Assembly (NCBI GenBank): GCA_017532345.1
Contig: JAFXJJ010000035.1
Span: 1 to 58,699, forward strand
Direction: 5' to 3'
Origin: Erysipelotrichales bacterium
Lineage (GTDB): Bacteria; Bacillota_I; Bacilli_A; Erysipelotrichales; Erysipelotrichaceae
DNA length: 58,699 bases
Both the position numbers and the translations under genes were made by a program. Every line of letters starts with the position of its first letter. The first letter of the stretch is position 1. The notes beneath the pieces were generated by a model, which made no database searches, had not been told where the DNA came from, and saw only the letters and a list, made by a program, of their open reading frames with translations. Shown here piece by piece: positions 34,654 through 44,010 of the stretch.

Positions 34654-35748
34654 TTAACGACGATTCTTGAAGAAAGAAGGTAATTCTTCTTCCTCAACTT
34701 CTTTTTTAGGTTCTCTAACTTGTTGAGGTACAACAGGAGCAACACTTTGAGGTGTAGCCATTGGTTGATAAGCAGCTTTATTAATTTGTTTATTTGGTGT
34801 TTTAGAAATCGCATCATCATCAAATCCAGTAGCAATAATAGTAACGATGATTTCATCACCTAAACGTTCATTTTCCGCTACACCATAGATAATATCTACT
34901 TCATTACCAGCAGCTTCCATAACTGTATCTACAGCAATTTGAGAGTCGAATAATGTCATGCTAGGACCACCAGTTACATTTAAGATTGCATATTTAGCAC
35001 CACGAATATCAGCTTCTAATAATGGTGAACTAATTGCATTTTCAGCAGCTTCTCTAGCTTTATTTTCACTCTTACTCATACCAATACCAATTAAAGCTAA
35101 GCCTTGGTTAGACATTACAGATTTAATATCAGCAAAGTCTAGGTTGATAGTACTTGTTACAGAGATTAAGTCTGTAATAGTTTGTACACCTTGACGTAAT
35201 ACATTATCTGCTTCACGGAATGCATCTTTGAATGGAATCTTTCCTAAAATATCTAATAATTGGTTGTTTGATACAACAATCATTGAGTCAGTATACTTAC
35301 GTAATTCTTCAAGACCTTCTTCAGCTTGTTTAACACGTCTTCTACCTTCAAATGAGAATGGTTTAGTAATAACAGCTACTACTAAGCTTTCTTGTTCTTT
35401 TGCTAAACGAGCGATTACTGGAGCAGCACCTGTACCAGTTCCACCACCCATACCAGCAGCTACGAATACCATATCAGCACCCTTAATTGCTTCACGGATT
35501 TGGTCTTCACTTTCTAATGCACATTTCTTACCCATTTCTGGATTTCCACCAGCACCTAAACCTTTTGACCCTAAAGTAATACGATTTTCACACTTACTAA
35601 CATTTAATACAGCTTGGTCAGTATTAGCTACATAGAATGTAACACCTTGAACACCATATTCAACCATTTGGTTAACAGCGTTACAACCACCGCCACCAAC
35701 ACCAATAACTTTTATATTAGCTACTAATTCGTACTGTAATTCACTCAT
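34654..35748 (-). CDS. ftsZ: Cell division protein FtsZ
   Basis: 364 residues from the ATG at 35748, which has AAGGAG nine bases upstream. Tubulin-like GTPase that forms the Z-ring. GTP-binding [13 protein letters not shown] (16-28), the tubulin signature GGGTGTG (101-107), T7 synergy loop [11 protein letters not shown] (202-212), and the C-terminal peptide [10 protein letters not shown] that binds FtsA. The linker between core and tail is short and Pro/Gln-rich (about 310-350). Four bases downstream of ftsA. Confidence 0.98.
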   Translation of the reverse strand: MSELQYELVANIKVIGVGGGGCNAVNQMVEYGVQGVTFYVANTDQAVLNVSKCENRITLGSKGLGAGGNPEMGKKCALESEDQIREAIKGADMVFVAAGMGGGTGTGAAPVIARLAKEQESLVVAVITKPFSFEGRRRVKQAEEGLEELRKYTDSMIVVSNNQLLDILGKIPFKDAFREADNVLRQGVQTITDLISVTSTINLDFADIKSVMSNQGLALIGIGMSKSENKAREAAENAISSPLLEADIRGAKYAILNVTGGPSMTLFDSQIAVDTVMEAAGNEVDIIYGVAENERLGDEIIVTIIATGFDDDAISKTPNKQINKAAYQPMATPQSVAPVVPQQVREPKKEVEEEELPSFFKNRR

Positions 35749-35752
35749 ATTT

Positions 35753-37024
35753 TCACTCCTTGTTCCTATCTCTGTTTTCATTAAATAATAAACCTTTTAA
35801 TCGACTAGTAAATCCTTCTTCATGTTCCCTCGTTTTACTTGGAACTACAGACTCAGCAAACTTAAATGAATCAATCGAAATTGCATCATTTAATGTATAT
35901 TCACATGCATCATTAAATGCATAGAATAAGCCTAAACATGTAATTAATGATGATGATCTTGCTCCCATCGTTTCAGGAATGTATGTAACAACTTCACATC
36001 CTAAACGATTACTTGCAAGTTCAGCTAATTCGTAGAATTCGCCACCTCCACCACCAAGTACAACTTTAACCTTTTGATTAGTTAATGCATCTCCAAGCGT
36101 TTCAGTAACTTTAAACAAGAACTCTTCTAATGCACTAGTTAATACTTCAAATAATTGTTTCTCATTCATTGAATAATTAACACCTTGCGTTGACCAAATA
36201 TAAATAGGTTTATCACTTACTCTATCAGGGAATAAATGAGCATTATATTGTTTCAAACGATTTGCTGTTTCAATTGAAATATTAAAGCTTTGACTAATCT
36301 TATAATCAACAATACCAACACCCCAATTTAAGCTAACACTGTCAGCTAAACGGCCTTTCATAAAGTACGATAGGGTTGTTGTTTCATGTCCTATATTCAT
36401 AAATATGTAGTTACAATCAACACTTTGTTCCAAGATATTTGCTTCCTTAGCATCTGCATAAGGCTGCACATATATATCTAGAATTTCTAATCCTGCTTTC
36501 TCAACAACACTGCAGTATTCTAATGCTACACGTTTATCAACACAGAAAGCATCACATACTACTTCTAATCGATCACACGTTTCCCCAACTGGTAATCTAC
36601 GTGTTGCTAATCCGTCAACGAAGTACTTAACTGGTACAACATTAATCATTAATTTGTAACTAGGTACTCCACTACGATATACACTTTGAATAGCTTCTTG
36701 TAAGTCATTCAATGTAATTTTACGATCTTCATGTCGAATTGGTATGGCAATACGTTTAGAAATTTGTTCTAAGCCAACCGCCGGAATGGATAATAATACA
36801 CGTTCAATTTGTACTTGCAATAAATCATTGACATTCTTCAAGGCTTGCATAATAGCCTTACTTACTTCATCTTTATCAACTATATGGCAATTTTGAATGC
36901 CACTACACTGTACTCTTTCAACACGTATAACATTAACTCTGCGAGTGTTATGAAACTCACCCACAATTAGCTTAATGTCATAGCTTCCAATATCCAAGGC
37001 TGCATAAATTTGTTTTGGTTTCAC
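35753..37024 (-). CDS. ftsA: Cell division protein FtsA
   Basis: 423 residues starting with GTG at 37024 (GGGAGG eight bases before it). Actin-like ATPase that anchors FtsZ to the membrane. N-terminal [15 protein letters not shown] (phosphate-1), SHS2-like domain 1C (about 80-165), phosphate-2 [16 protein letters not shown], and the adenosine motif [19 protein letters not shown]. The C-terminal tail is charged ([16 protein letters not shown]) and could be the amphipathic membrane anchor. Diverged relative to Bacillus FtsA, but position before ftsZ settles the call. Its promoter candidate is at 37053-37081. Confidence 0.95.
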   Translation of the reverse strand: MKPKQIYAALDIGSYDIKLIVGEFHNTRRVNVIRVERVQCSGIQNCHIVDKDEVSKAIMQALKNVNDLLQVQIERVLLSIPAVGLEQISKRIAIPIRHEDRKITLNDLQEAIQSVYRSGVPSYKLMINVVPVKYFVDGLATRRLPVGETCDRLEVVCDAFCVDKRVALEYCSVVEKAGLEILDIYVQPYADAKEANILEQSVDCNYIFMNIGHETTTLSYFMKGRLADSVSLNWGVGIVDYKISQSFNISIETANRLKQYNAHLFPDRVSDKPIYIWSTQGVNYSMNEKQLFEVLTSALEEFLFKVTETLGDALTNQKVKVVLGGGGGEFYELAELASNRLGCEVVTYIPETMGARSSSLITCLGLFYAFNDACEYTLNDAISIDSFKFAESVVPSKTREHEEGFTSRLKGLLFNENRDRNKE

Positions 37025-37052
37025 AAAATTCGCCTCCCACTAATCCTTTATA

Positions 37053-37081
37053 ATCATAACATAAACTCTAACTTTTATAAA
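37053..37081 (-). promoter_or_regulatory. ftsA-ftsZ promoter
   Basis: Minus strand TTTATA (37076-37081), 17-base spacer, TATGAT (37053-37058) with a TGn extension. The surrounding 310-base gap to rpmB is strongly AT-rich; apart from this and the rpmB promoter I see nothing in it. Confidence 0.55.
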
Positions 37082-37271
37082 CAAAAAAATGCTTTTTCTT
37101 TGATATTTCCTTAGTTTTTTAATATTCTATATTCTCACATTTTCAGCATATAATAGATTTCTTCAATATTTTAAATCATTCACGTAAATAATTTATTTTT
37201 CACTTATTTTTATATATTTTTTAAGATTTTTGAATAAATAAAAATTTTTTATTACTTTTTAAAAATATATC

Positions 37272-37300
37272 TTGCTTTTTGTATTAATTAATGCTATTAT
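37272..37300 (+). promoter_or_regulatory. rpmB promoter
   Basis: TTGCTT (37272-37277), 17-base spacer, TATTAT (37295-37300) with a TGC extension, 37 bases before the start codon. Confidence 0.6.
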
Positions 37301-37337
37301 ATTACAGCGATATTGCTATGAGAAAGGAGGTACGCTG

Positions 37338-37529
37338 ATGTCAAAAGTATGTCAAGTAACAGGCAAGAGAGCTATGTCTGGTAACAATCGTTCGCATTCA
37401 TTACGTGCTACTCGCAGAAAATGGAATGTAAATTTACAAACTGTACGCGTTGTCATCGACGGTAAACCACAAAAAGTGCGTATGTCCGCTCGTGCATTAA
37501 AAACTTTAAAGGCTAGCGCTAAAGCGTAA
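37338..37529 (+). CDS. rpmB: 50S ribosomal protein L28
   Basis: 63 residues, the normal length, from the ATG at 37338 after AAAGGAGGT. Family pattern [20 protein letters not shown], then [14 protein letters not shown] and [15 protein letters not shown]. Only one cysteine (Cys5) remains of the CxxC of zinc-binding L28, so this is a zinc-independent form. In Firmicutes it commonly lies beside the priA-thiN operon, as here, but transcribed oppositely. Confidence 0.98.
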   Translation: MSKVCQVTGKRAMSGNNRSHSLRATRRKWNVNLQTVRVVIDGKPQKVRMSARALKTLKASAKA

Positions 37530-37543
37530 GAAACGATTAATTA

Positions 37544-37568
37544 AGGACTCTGTAAAGAGTCCTTTTTT
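37544..37568 (+). terminator. Terminator after rpmB
   Basis: AGGACTCT-GTAA-AGAGTCCT with a run of T, 15 bases after the stop codon. Confidence 0.9.
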
Positions 37569-37728
37569 ATTTTATTCTAAATTTCAGTTATTTTATATTT
37601 CTTCCAACACTTTTAATATCATATATATTTAGTTAAAATCATTTATTGTTTTTAAACATCATATCTTAAAAATAAATATCATATTAAAAAGATGCATAAA
37701 TAAACACTTTTTAAAATATTAAACAAAC

Positions 37729-37757
37729 AAAAAAGCCAATGAGAGATTACTCATTGA
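37729..37757 (-). terminator. Terminator of the priA-thiN operon
   Basis: Minus strand CAATGAG-TAATCT-CTCATTG, GC, then six T, about seven bases after the thiN stop codon. Between it and the rpmB terminator lie about 160 bases of AT-rich sequence with no gene; Bacillus has spoVM here, and I see no SpoVM-like frame. Confidence 0.85.
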
Positions 37758-37763
37758 CTCATA

Positions 37764-38366
37764 TTAATCCATACATTCTAAACAAATGACAGTTCCTTTA
37801 TAAATCGTAATTGTAGCTTCCTCTGACACGATTTCATTTGAGATTGTAAATATATCTCCCATTCTAATTTCTTTATGTGTTAAAGGATAACTAACTCCTT
37901 CAATCGATAATTCACAGCCTTCAAAAGTAATGAAAGATAAATATGGATATTTACACTTAGGAACCATATGAATACCTTCCTTTAAAAATCTAACATGATT
38001 CTTATCATCTAGTAATTCAACCTTTCCTTGATAACGATGAACAAGCATAATATTTGCCAAGAAATGATCCGCTCTACCATTACAAGCACCATATAATACA
38101 ACCTTTTCAAATTGTTTAAGTGCATATTCAATCGCACTTTCACTATCTGTTTCATCCTTTTCTCTAGGTAGTAACACAAAATCAGCACACCAATTCTTGA
38201 TTTCCGTTAATTCATTAACATCAACTGAATCAAAATCTCCACTAGCAGCAACCATCTTACGTTCATTCTTAGCTAATGTTAATGCACCTCGATCAACACC
38301 AATGAATGGTCCATTAACATCAATAGTTTCTGCCATCTTCGCTACTAAAGTTACTTTAGGTTCCAT
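37764..38366 (-). CDS. thiN: Thiamine pyrophosphokinase
   Basis: 200 residues. Transfers pyrophosphate from ATP to thiamine, making the coenzyme TPP. GVDRGALTLAK near the N-terminus, GDFDSVD (Asp44/46), the KDETDSESA segment (85-93) and GRADHFLAN near residue 113 are the conserved catalytic and thiamine-binding blocks. Last gene of the operon and overlaps rpe by 16 bases, so translation is coupled. No TPP riboswitch is seen. Confidence 0.95.
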   Translation of the reverse strand: MEPKVTLVAKMAETIDVNGPFIGVDRGALTLAKNERKMVAASGDFDSVDVNELTEIKNWCADFVLLPREKDETDSESAIEYALKQFEKVVLYGACNGRADHFLANIMLVHRYQGKVELLDDKNHVRFLKEGIHMVPKCKYPYLSFITFEGCELSIEGVSYPLTHKEIRMGDIFTISNEIVSEEATITIYKGTVICLECMD

Positions 38367-39004
38367 AAAGTATCAACTCTTTCCTTAATATCACCTTTAA
38401 ATGTATAGCTACCAGCCACTAGAATATCTACACCAGCTTCAGTACACATGCGCCCAGTTTCCAAATTAATACCACCATCAACTTCGATTAAACAATCGTA
38501 ATGATTATCATCAATAATCTTTCTTAATTCTTTAATCTTATCTAACGATGATTCAATGAAGCTTTGTCCACCAAATCCTGGATATACACTCATAACTAAT
38601 ACTAAATCTACCTTTGATAATACAGGTAATATATTAGCTACACATGTATCAGGTTTAATAGAAATACCAGCTTTGGATCCACGTTCATGAATATGATCTA
38701 TTAGTGCTACTTGATTAGCTATCTCATGTACTGCTTCACTATGGAATGTGATATAGTCAGCACCAGCATCTATGAATATATCTGCCATAAACTTAGGATC
38801 ATCCACCATTAAATGAACATCCATAACTTTACTCATATTTTTCTTATAAGCCTTTAAAATATCTGGACCAAATGAAAGGTTAGGTACAAAATGTCCATCC
38901 ATTACATCAAAATGAATAAACTCAGCATTTGATTCCTCTAAAACTTGCATTTGTTCCTTAGTATTACCATAATCTAGTGATAATATTGATGGTGCAACAA
39001 TCAT
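38351..39004 (-). CDS. rpe: Ribulose-phosphate 3-epimerase
   Basis: 217 residues, the expected size. Interconverts ribulose-5-phosphate and xylulose-5-phosphate. TIM-barrel signatures: APSILSLDYG, HFDVMDGHFVPNLSFGP (Asp33-like catalytic acid), DVHLMVDDP, VYPGFGGQSFI, and EVDGGINLET with the second catalytic Asp. Metal-ligand histidines HFDVMDGH and HLMV and HSE are present. Two bases separate it from the DUF5662 gene. Confidence 0.97.
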   Translation of the reverse strand: MIVAPSILSLDYGNTKEQMQVLEESNAEFIHFDVMDGHFVPNLSFGPDILKAYKKNMSKVMDVHLMVDDPKFMADIFIDAGADYITFHSEAVHEIANQVALIDHIHERGSKAGISIKPDTCVANILPVLSKVDLVLVMSVYPGFGGQSFIESSLDKIKELRKIIDDNHYDCLIEVDGGINLETGRMCTEAGVDILVAGSYTFKGDIKERVDTLWNLK

Positions 39005-39006
39005 AA

Positions 39007-39618
39007 TTAATCCTCCTGTGGTTTTAATACTTTTAAATCTAAAGGTATTTTATATACTTTAGAATACGCTTTTATATATTCTTCATATTTTTTAGAAAGA
39101 ATATCATGCTTTAAATTCTTAAAATCATTTATTTCATATTCCTTAAATACATATAATAGAAATGCTTTAGTAGCAGGATGCATCGCATAACCATTCATAT
39201 GCTGTTTGAAGTAATCATAAGGAATAGAACGGTTATAATTTTCTTTACCTGCATATACAATACTAGCAGCCAATGAATCACACACCATTTCTAATACATC
39301 TTTATATGGCATAGCGATGATTAATATCTTTGATTCAGTAAAATCAACATGATATTGGTAATGATGAGTATTACGACAGCAGTGATGTACTGACATATAT
39401 GAATACCCATCATAATCTTGACGCTCTTTCACTTGTGGGGACATAGTACCTGTAAAGTAATGAGCTGAAGGAAATAATTCAGCTACAGAATACTTCGACA
39501 TATCATGGAATATTCCACGAAAATACATACGAAATTTAAAGCAATATTTCGCAACATAATACTTATGCCTTGCGATTACTTGTAAATGCTTAAATAAGCG
39601 TACTATTTTCCCTTGCAT
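39007..39618 (-). CDS. DUF5662 family protein
   Basis: 203 residues from the ATG at 39618; an upstream GTG at 39630 overlaps the GGAG site and is less likely. Conserved blocks: RHKYYVAKYCFKFRMYFRGIFHDMSKYS, then YMSVHHCCRNTHHYQYHVDF and YKDVLEMVCDSLAAS. The HD and multiple His (HDMSK, HHCC, HHYQYH) recall metal-binding HD-domain proteins, which fits DUF5662, but no activity is known to me. Overlaps rsgA by 16 bases. It interrupts the rsgA-rpe pair found in many Firmicutes. Confidence 0.85.
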   Translation of the reverse strand: MQGKIVRLFKHLQVIARHKYYVAKYCFKFRMYFRGIFHDMSKYSVAELFPSAHYFTGTMSPQVKERQDYDGYSYMSVHHCCRNTHHYQYHVDFTESKILIIAMPYKDVLEMVCDSLAASIVYAGKENYNRSIPYDYFKQHMNGYAMHPATKAFLLYVFKEYEINDFKNLKHDILSKKYEEYIKAYSKVYKIPLDLKVLKPQED

Positions 39619-40445
39619 AGTTTTAAACACTCCAAATAATGGCCATATCTAATAGCACTTATCTTTTTCGCATCTACTGCTGCTTTTACTGCACATCCCG
39701 GTTCATGTTCATGTACGCAATCATTAAACTTACACATGCCAATATATGGCTCAAAATCAGGCACACTATTTGATAATGAACTACGTGAGAAATGCTCGAA
39801 ATCAAGCGATGAGAATCCTGGTGTATCTGCAATATAACCACCTTTCATTGGTAATAATTCTACATGTCTTGTAGTGTGCTTACCTCTTCCTAAAGCTTTA
39901 GATATCTCTTGAGTACGTAATTCTAAGGTTGGATCAAGCACATTTAATAGACTTGACTTACCAGCTCCACTTTGCCCCGTAAGAACGCTGATACGACCTT
40001 TAAACAAGTTATCTAGTGCTTCCTCATCACTTTTCAAAACAACCTCATAACCACTATTACGATAATCCTCAATATAACCCATAATCTCTGTAGTATCATC
40101 TAATAAATCTAATTTCGTTACAACGATTTTAGGGGTAATATTAGCTTCACTAATTAAGAATATTAAGCGATCTATTAGGGTTGTTGAAAAGTCAGGATCC
40201 TTACATGACATCACAATTACTGCCTGATCAACATTCGCAATTAAAGGACGTACTAAATAATTCGTACGATCATAAATTTTCTCAATACCATAAACATCAT
40301 CATACTTAACTACCTCTACAAAATCACCTACTACAGGTGACATTGTTTTTCGTAGTTTTCCCATTGCTACACAAACCTCTCTCGTATTATCTTCAAATAA
40401 TACTGTATAGCGTTGAGAAATAATACATATTACTCTACCCTTCAT
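39603..40445 (-). CDS. rsgA: Ribosome small subunit GTPase RsgA
   Basis: 280 residues. Circularly permuted GTPase for late 30S assembly. N-terminal OB fold (1-60), G4 TKLDLL (110-115), Walker A GQSGAGKSSLLN (157-168), G2 GRGKHTTRH, G3 DTPGF, and the C-terminal zinc knuckle CKFNDCVHEHEPGC. All in the permuted order G4-G5-G1-G2-G3 expected of RsgA. It starts one base before the end of prkC, so it is translationally coupled. Confidence 0.98.
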   Translation of the reverse strand: MKGRVICIISQRYTVLFEDNTREVCVAMGKLRKTMSPVVGDFVEVVKYDDVYGIEKIYDRTNYLVRPLIANVDQAVIVMSCKDPDFSTTLIDRLIFLISEANITPKIVVTKLDLLDDTTEIMGYIEDYRNSGYEVVLKSDEEALDNLFKGRISVLTGQSGAGKSSLLNVLDPTLELRTQEISKALGRGKHTTRHVELLPMKGGYIADTPGFSSLDFEHFSRSSLSNSVPDFEPYIGMCKFNDCVHEHEPGCAVKAAVDAKKISAIRYGHYLECLKLCKGK

Positions 40446-42188
40446 CTAGTAATAATACAACTCTACTTCTAGACTACCAGTTGCAGATAGAGGTGTTTCT
40501 GCACTAGGGTTTTGTTGAATTACAACTCCATAAATTGTAGAATCTACACTTGGACCTTCTAATTCATCCTCACCATTGTTTTCTTCTTCATTTTGTACTT
40601 CATCTTCGCTTGGGACATAAGTAACATCATCATCTGGTGAAACTTTAAATTTCTTTACTGTAAATCCAGCATCCTTCAAATATGTCTCAGCCTCATAAAT
40701 ATCCCAACCTAATACATTAGGAACAATGAATTCACTAGCATAAGCTACGGTAAAGCGAATTTCGTTATATGTTGTTGGTTTAATTAATGAACCTGCTTTA
40801 AGTCCATTTTGTGCTAAGACAATACCTGGTTCAGCTTCAGAAGTGTATTCTTTTAAAATATTAACTTTAATACCATACTCTGAACAAATAGCACGAGCCT
40901 CATCAATAGTCTTACCAACAAAATCATCTACTGAATAATACTTACCTTCAGAGATAACTAATGTTACTCCACTACCTTCTTCTACTGAGTTTCCAATACC
41001 TTCTTTAACGCCAACTGCATAGCCTGCTTCATAATCAACCGACCATTCTCTTCTCGTAGCTTCAACAACTAAGCCTTCACTACGTAGTTTCATTCCTGCA
41101 AGTTCCTCATTTAAACCAGCAATATTAGGGATTGTTACCATATTGATTTCTTGTTTAAATGGTCCTAGTCCTGTAAGAATCATGATTCCAAACATTGCAA
41201 CGATTGCGAAAATAGTTAATGAAATACCTAGCATACGTTCCAATACAATGGTATTATGCGACTTCGATTTACTATCATCATTTATATCGCCTTCATATTT
41301 CGTAATGAATACATGTGTTTTCTCATCTAAATTCTCTTGCACATCAAAACGTACCTTTTCTTCATTAGCACGCTTCGCATCAAGACATGTTTCTAAATCT
41401 TTAAACATTGCTGAACAAGAACGATAACGATTGTTTTTATTCTTAGCAGTAGCAATTAATATAATATTTTCAATTGATTGAGGTATTGTTGGATTAAAGT
41501 CACGTACAGATGGGAAATCATCACGCATATGCTTCATCGCAATTTGAATAGGAGCATCCCCTTTAAAAGGCACATCTCCACTTAATAATTCATAGAATAC
41601 AATACCTAATGCATATATATCACTTTGATCACTAGCAGCTTCACCTCTAGCTAATTCAGGAGCTAAATAATGAACACTACCAAGCACTGAATCAGCTTGT
41701 GTTAATTGTGCTGCATTTTGTGCTAATGCAATACCAAAGTCAGATAGCTTAACAGTACCATCATCTTTAATTAAGATGTTTTGTGGTTTAATATCACGAT
41801 GCACTACATTATTCTTATGCGCATGAATCATAGCTCCAACTAATTGTCGCATAATATCAACTGATTCTTGCTTATCTAACGCACCACGCTTACTGATTAA
41901 TTGTTTAAGGGTAATACCCTTGATATATTCCATAACGATATAATGCTGACCATTTTCTTCGCCAACATCGTATACTTCTACAATATTAGGATGATTTAAA
42001 GTTAATGCTGCTGTTGCTTCACGTTTAAAACGAAGTACAGCCACTGGATCTACTGCCATATCACCACGAAGTATCTTTACCGCAACTTCTCTATTTAAGA
42101 TTGTATCAATTGCTAGATATACATCCGCCATTCCACCTTCACCTAGTTTATGAAGTAAACTATAGCGATTCGCAATGATATTATCCAT
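40446..42188 (-). CDS. prkC: PASTA-domain Ser/Thr protein kinase (PrkC)
   Basis: 580 residues. Cytoplasmic Hanks kinase 1-270: P-loop GEGGMADVY (16-24), Lys38, HRDIKPQN (130-137), DFG (150-152) and activation segment up to APE. One TM helix about 319-339, then three PASTA domains (about 348-412, 413-480 and 481-580) for muropeptide or lipid II sensing. The third PASTA holds an acidic insertion (SEDEVQNEEENNGEDELEG). Regulates cell wall, growth and spore germination in relatives. Overlaps the phosphatase gene prpC by eight bases. Confidence 0.97.
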   Translation of the reverse strand: MDNIIANRYSLLHKLGEGGMADVYLAIDTILNREVAVKILRGDMAVDPVAVLRFKREATAALTLNHPNIVEVYDVGEENGQHYIVMEYIKGITLKQLISKRGALDKQESVDIMRQLVGAMIHAHKNNVVHRDIKPQNILIKDDGTVKLSDFGIALAQNAAQLTQADSVLGSVHYLAPELARGEAASDQSDIYALGIVFYELLSGDVPFKGDAPIQIAMKHMRDDFPSVRDFNPTIPQSIENIILIATAKNKNNRYRSCSAMFKDLETCLDAKRANEEKVRFDVQENLDEKTHVFITKYEGDINDDSKSKSHNTIVLERMLGISLTIFAIVAMFGIMILTGLGPFKQEINMVTIPNIAGLNEELAGMKLRSEGLVVEATRREWSVDYEAGYAVGVKEGIGNSVEEGSGVTLVISEGKYYSVDDFVGKTIDEARAICSEYGIKVNILKEYTSEAEPGIVLAQNGLKAGSLIKPTTYNEIRFTVAYASEFIVPNVLGWDIYEAETYLKDAGFTVKKFKVSPDDDVTYVPSEDEVQNEEENNGEDELEGPSVDSTIYGVVIQQNPSAETPLSATGSLEVELYYY

Positions 42189-42921
42189 TAGCCTCTCCTC
42201 CTTTCTGTAAGATTACAACAGTAATATTATCAATACCACCATATTGCTTAGCAATCTCAAGTAATAATTCACACTTGCGCTTAGCACTCCATGGTTGGTG
42301 TAAAATCATTTCAATCTTAGAAGCACTCACAATTCCATGCAATCCATCAGAACATAATAATAAACAATCAAAATCCTTTACATCAATTACATCAATACGG
42401 ATTTGATTAAATATTCCTATGGCATTCGTTAAATAATTGCGCTTAGGATGACGAATTGCCTCTTCTTTCGTAATAGTTCCTGTTCGTAATAATTCATTAA
42501 TATAGTTATGATCTGTAGTTAGTTGCTTGAATTCACCATTAATTAATCCATAACAACGACTATCACCTACGTGCATAACTCTACATAAACCTTCATTTAA
42601 TACTAATCCTACAAGCGTAGTTCCCATACCCTTGTATTTCTCATTCATACATGCTTTCGTAAATACTTCATCATTGACGCTGCGAAGTTGGGCATAAATC
42701 CACCCATCTAATTCTTCACTACTAATCCATTTTTTAGCTTTCATAAATGCATTTTCTAAATAATGAATCGTTGCTTCACTGGCAACATCACCGGCTTTAC
42801 CGCCACCAATACCATCACAAACGGCAGCCAAAATACCACCATTACCATTAACAGTAATGATGAAACGGTCTTGATTACTCTCTCTTACCAGTCCAACGTC
42901 ACTAATTCCGTAGAAGTCCAT
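42181..42921 (-). CDS. prpC: PP2C-type Ser/Thr phosphatase (PrpC/Stp)
   Basis: 246 residues. Manganese-dependent phosphatase that reverses PrkC phosphorylation. GISDVGLVRESNQDRF at the N-terminus, AVCDGIGGGKAGDVAS with metal Asp, MHVGDSRCYGL, and LLCSDGLHGIV and GGIDNITVVI. Immediately upstream of prkC, as in most Firmicutes. Confidence 0.97.
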   Translation of the reverse strand: MDFYGISDVGLVRESNQDRFIITVNGNGGILAAVCDGIGGGKAGDVASEATIHYLENAFMKAKKWISSEELDGWIYAQLRSVNDEVFTKACMNEKYKGMGTTLVGLVLNEGLCRVMHVGDSRCYGLINGEFKQLTTDHNYINELLRTGTITKEEAIRHPKRNYLTNAIGIFNQIRIDVIDVKDFDCLLLCSDGLHGIVSASKIEMILHQPWSAKRKCELLLEIAKQYGGIDNITVVILQKGGEANG

Positions 42922-42924
42922 AGG

Positions 42925-43962
42925 TTACTCCTTTCTAGCATGTTTTGCGCGTAATTGTCCACAAGCAGCATCAATATCACTACCATGTTCTTTTCTAAGT
43001 GTTGCTCTTATACCACGATTCATAAGTTCGTTGTAGAATGCCATCGCACCATTTCTATCAACTTGCTTATAACCATGTTCATCTACTACATTGTAAGGAA
43101 TTAAATTCACATAAGCATTCATACCACGAATTAACTTAGCTAACTCTTCAGCATGCGCAGGTGAATCATTCTTTCCTTTAAGTAAAATATACTCAAAAGT
43201 AATACGGCGATTACTATTTTCACTATATTCACGTAAAGCAGCCATTAATGTCTTTAATGGATAAGCTTTATTAATTGGCATTAATTCATTACGTAATTCA
43301 TCATTAGGTGCATGTAGTGAAATAGCTAGGTTATATTGAATACCACACTTTCCAAAATCAATAATGCGTGGCACAATACCACTAGTAGATACAGTTAAGT
43401 GTCTTGCACCAATTGCAATTCCTAAGTCATCATTGATAGTCTTTAAGAATTCCATCACATTATCATAGTTATCAAATGGTTCACCTGTTCCCATAATTAC
43501 AACATTTGCGACGCGTTCATTCACTTCATCTAGCATACGTTGAATATAAACTATTTGGGCAACCATTTCACCACTACTTAAATCACGTTTTTTCTTTAGT
43601 AAACCACTTGCACAGAATGTACATCCCATATTACAACCAACTTGTGATGTAACGCAAACTGACTTACCAAATTCGTATATCATCATTACAGTTTCAATTA
43701 ATGAACCATCTTGTAACTCAAATAATAACTTCGTAGTTCCATCTTTAGATACTTGCTTTTCCCTTACTGTTAATGGATCTATCACAAAGCGTTCCTTTAA
43801 TTTATTTTGTAACTCCACTTTAATATCTGTCATTTCTTCAAATGAAGTTACACGTTTTCTATATAACCACATAAAAATCTGCTTAGCACGGAACTTTTTC
43901 TCTCCCATCTCAAGCATTAGATTTTCAAGGCTTTCTAAACTATAACTATAAATCGTTTCCAT
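42925..43962 (-). CDS. rlmN: 23S rRNA (A2503-C2)/tRNA A37 methyltransferase RlmN
   Basis: 345 residues. Radical SAM enzyme. Cluster cysteines Cys110, Cys114 and Cys117 (CNMGCTFC), the conserved IETVMM segment before it, MGTGEPFDNYDNV, and the C-terminal Cys334 in AACGQL that forms the substrate intermediate. The other essential Cys of the pair is presumably one of the four, as in RlmN. Cfr is a possible paralogue call but the context is that of RlmN. Confidence 0.95.
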   Translation of the reverse strand: METIYSYSLESLENLMLEMGEKKFRAKQIFMWLYRKRVTSFEEMTDIKVELQNKLKERFVIDPLTVREKQVSKDGTTKLLFELQDGSLIETVMMIYEFGKSVCVTSQVGCNMGCTFCASGLLKKKRDLSSGEMVAQIVYIQRMLDEVNERVANVVIMGTGEPFDNYDNVMEFLKTINDDLGIAIGARHLTVSTSGIVPRIIDFGKCGIQYNLAISLHAPNDELRNELMPINKAYPLKTLMAALREYSENSNRRITFEYILLKGKNDSPAHAEELAKLIRGMNAYVNLIPYNVVDEHGYKQVDRNGAMAFYNELMNRGIRATLRKEHGSDIDAACGQLRAKHARKE

Positions 43963-44010
43963 TACTAGTCTCCTAAAATCTTTATCTTTTATATTCTATC
44001 ATGATTTATA

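Noticed and set aside
34590..34859. Minus-strand reading frame of 89 codons overlapping the 3' end of ftsZ
   Set aside because: It is a shifted frame of ftsZ with Leu/Lys-rich low-complexity translation and no ribosome binding site.
37082..37271. AT-rich gap between ftsA and rpmB as a replication origin
   Set aside because: No DnaA boxes (TTATCCACA or close) and no dnaA, dnaN or gidA gene; simple AT-rich promoter region is enough.
37570..37728. Possible spoVM gene between rpmB and thiN, as in Bacillus
   Set aside because: I read both strands and found no frame with a SpoVM-like amphipathic peptide or a ribosome binding site; only AT-rich sequence.
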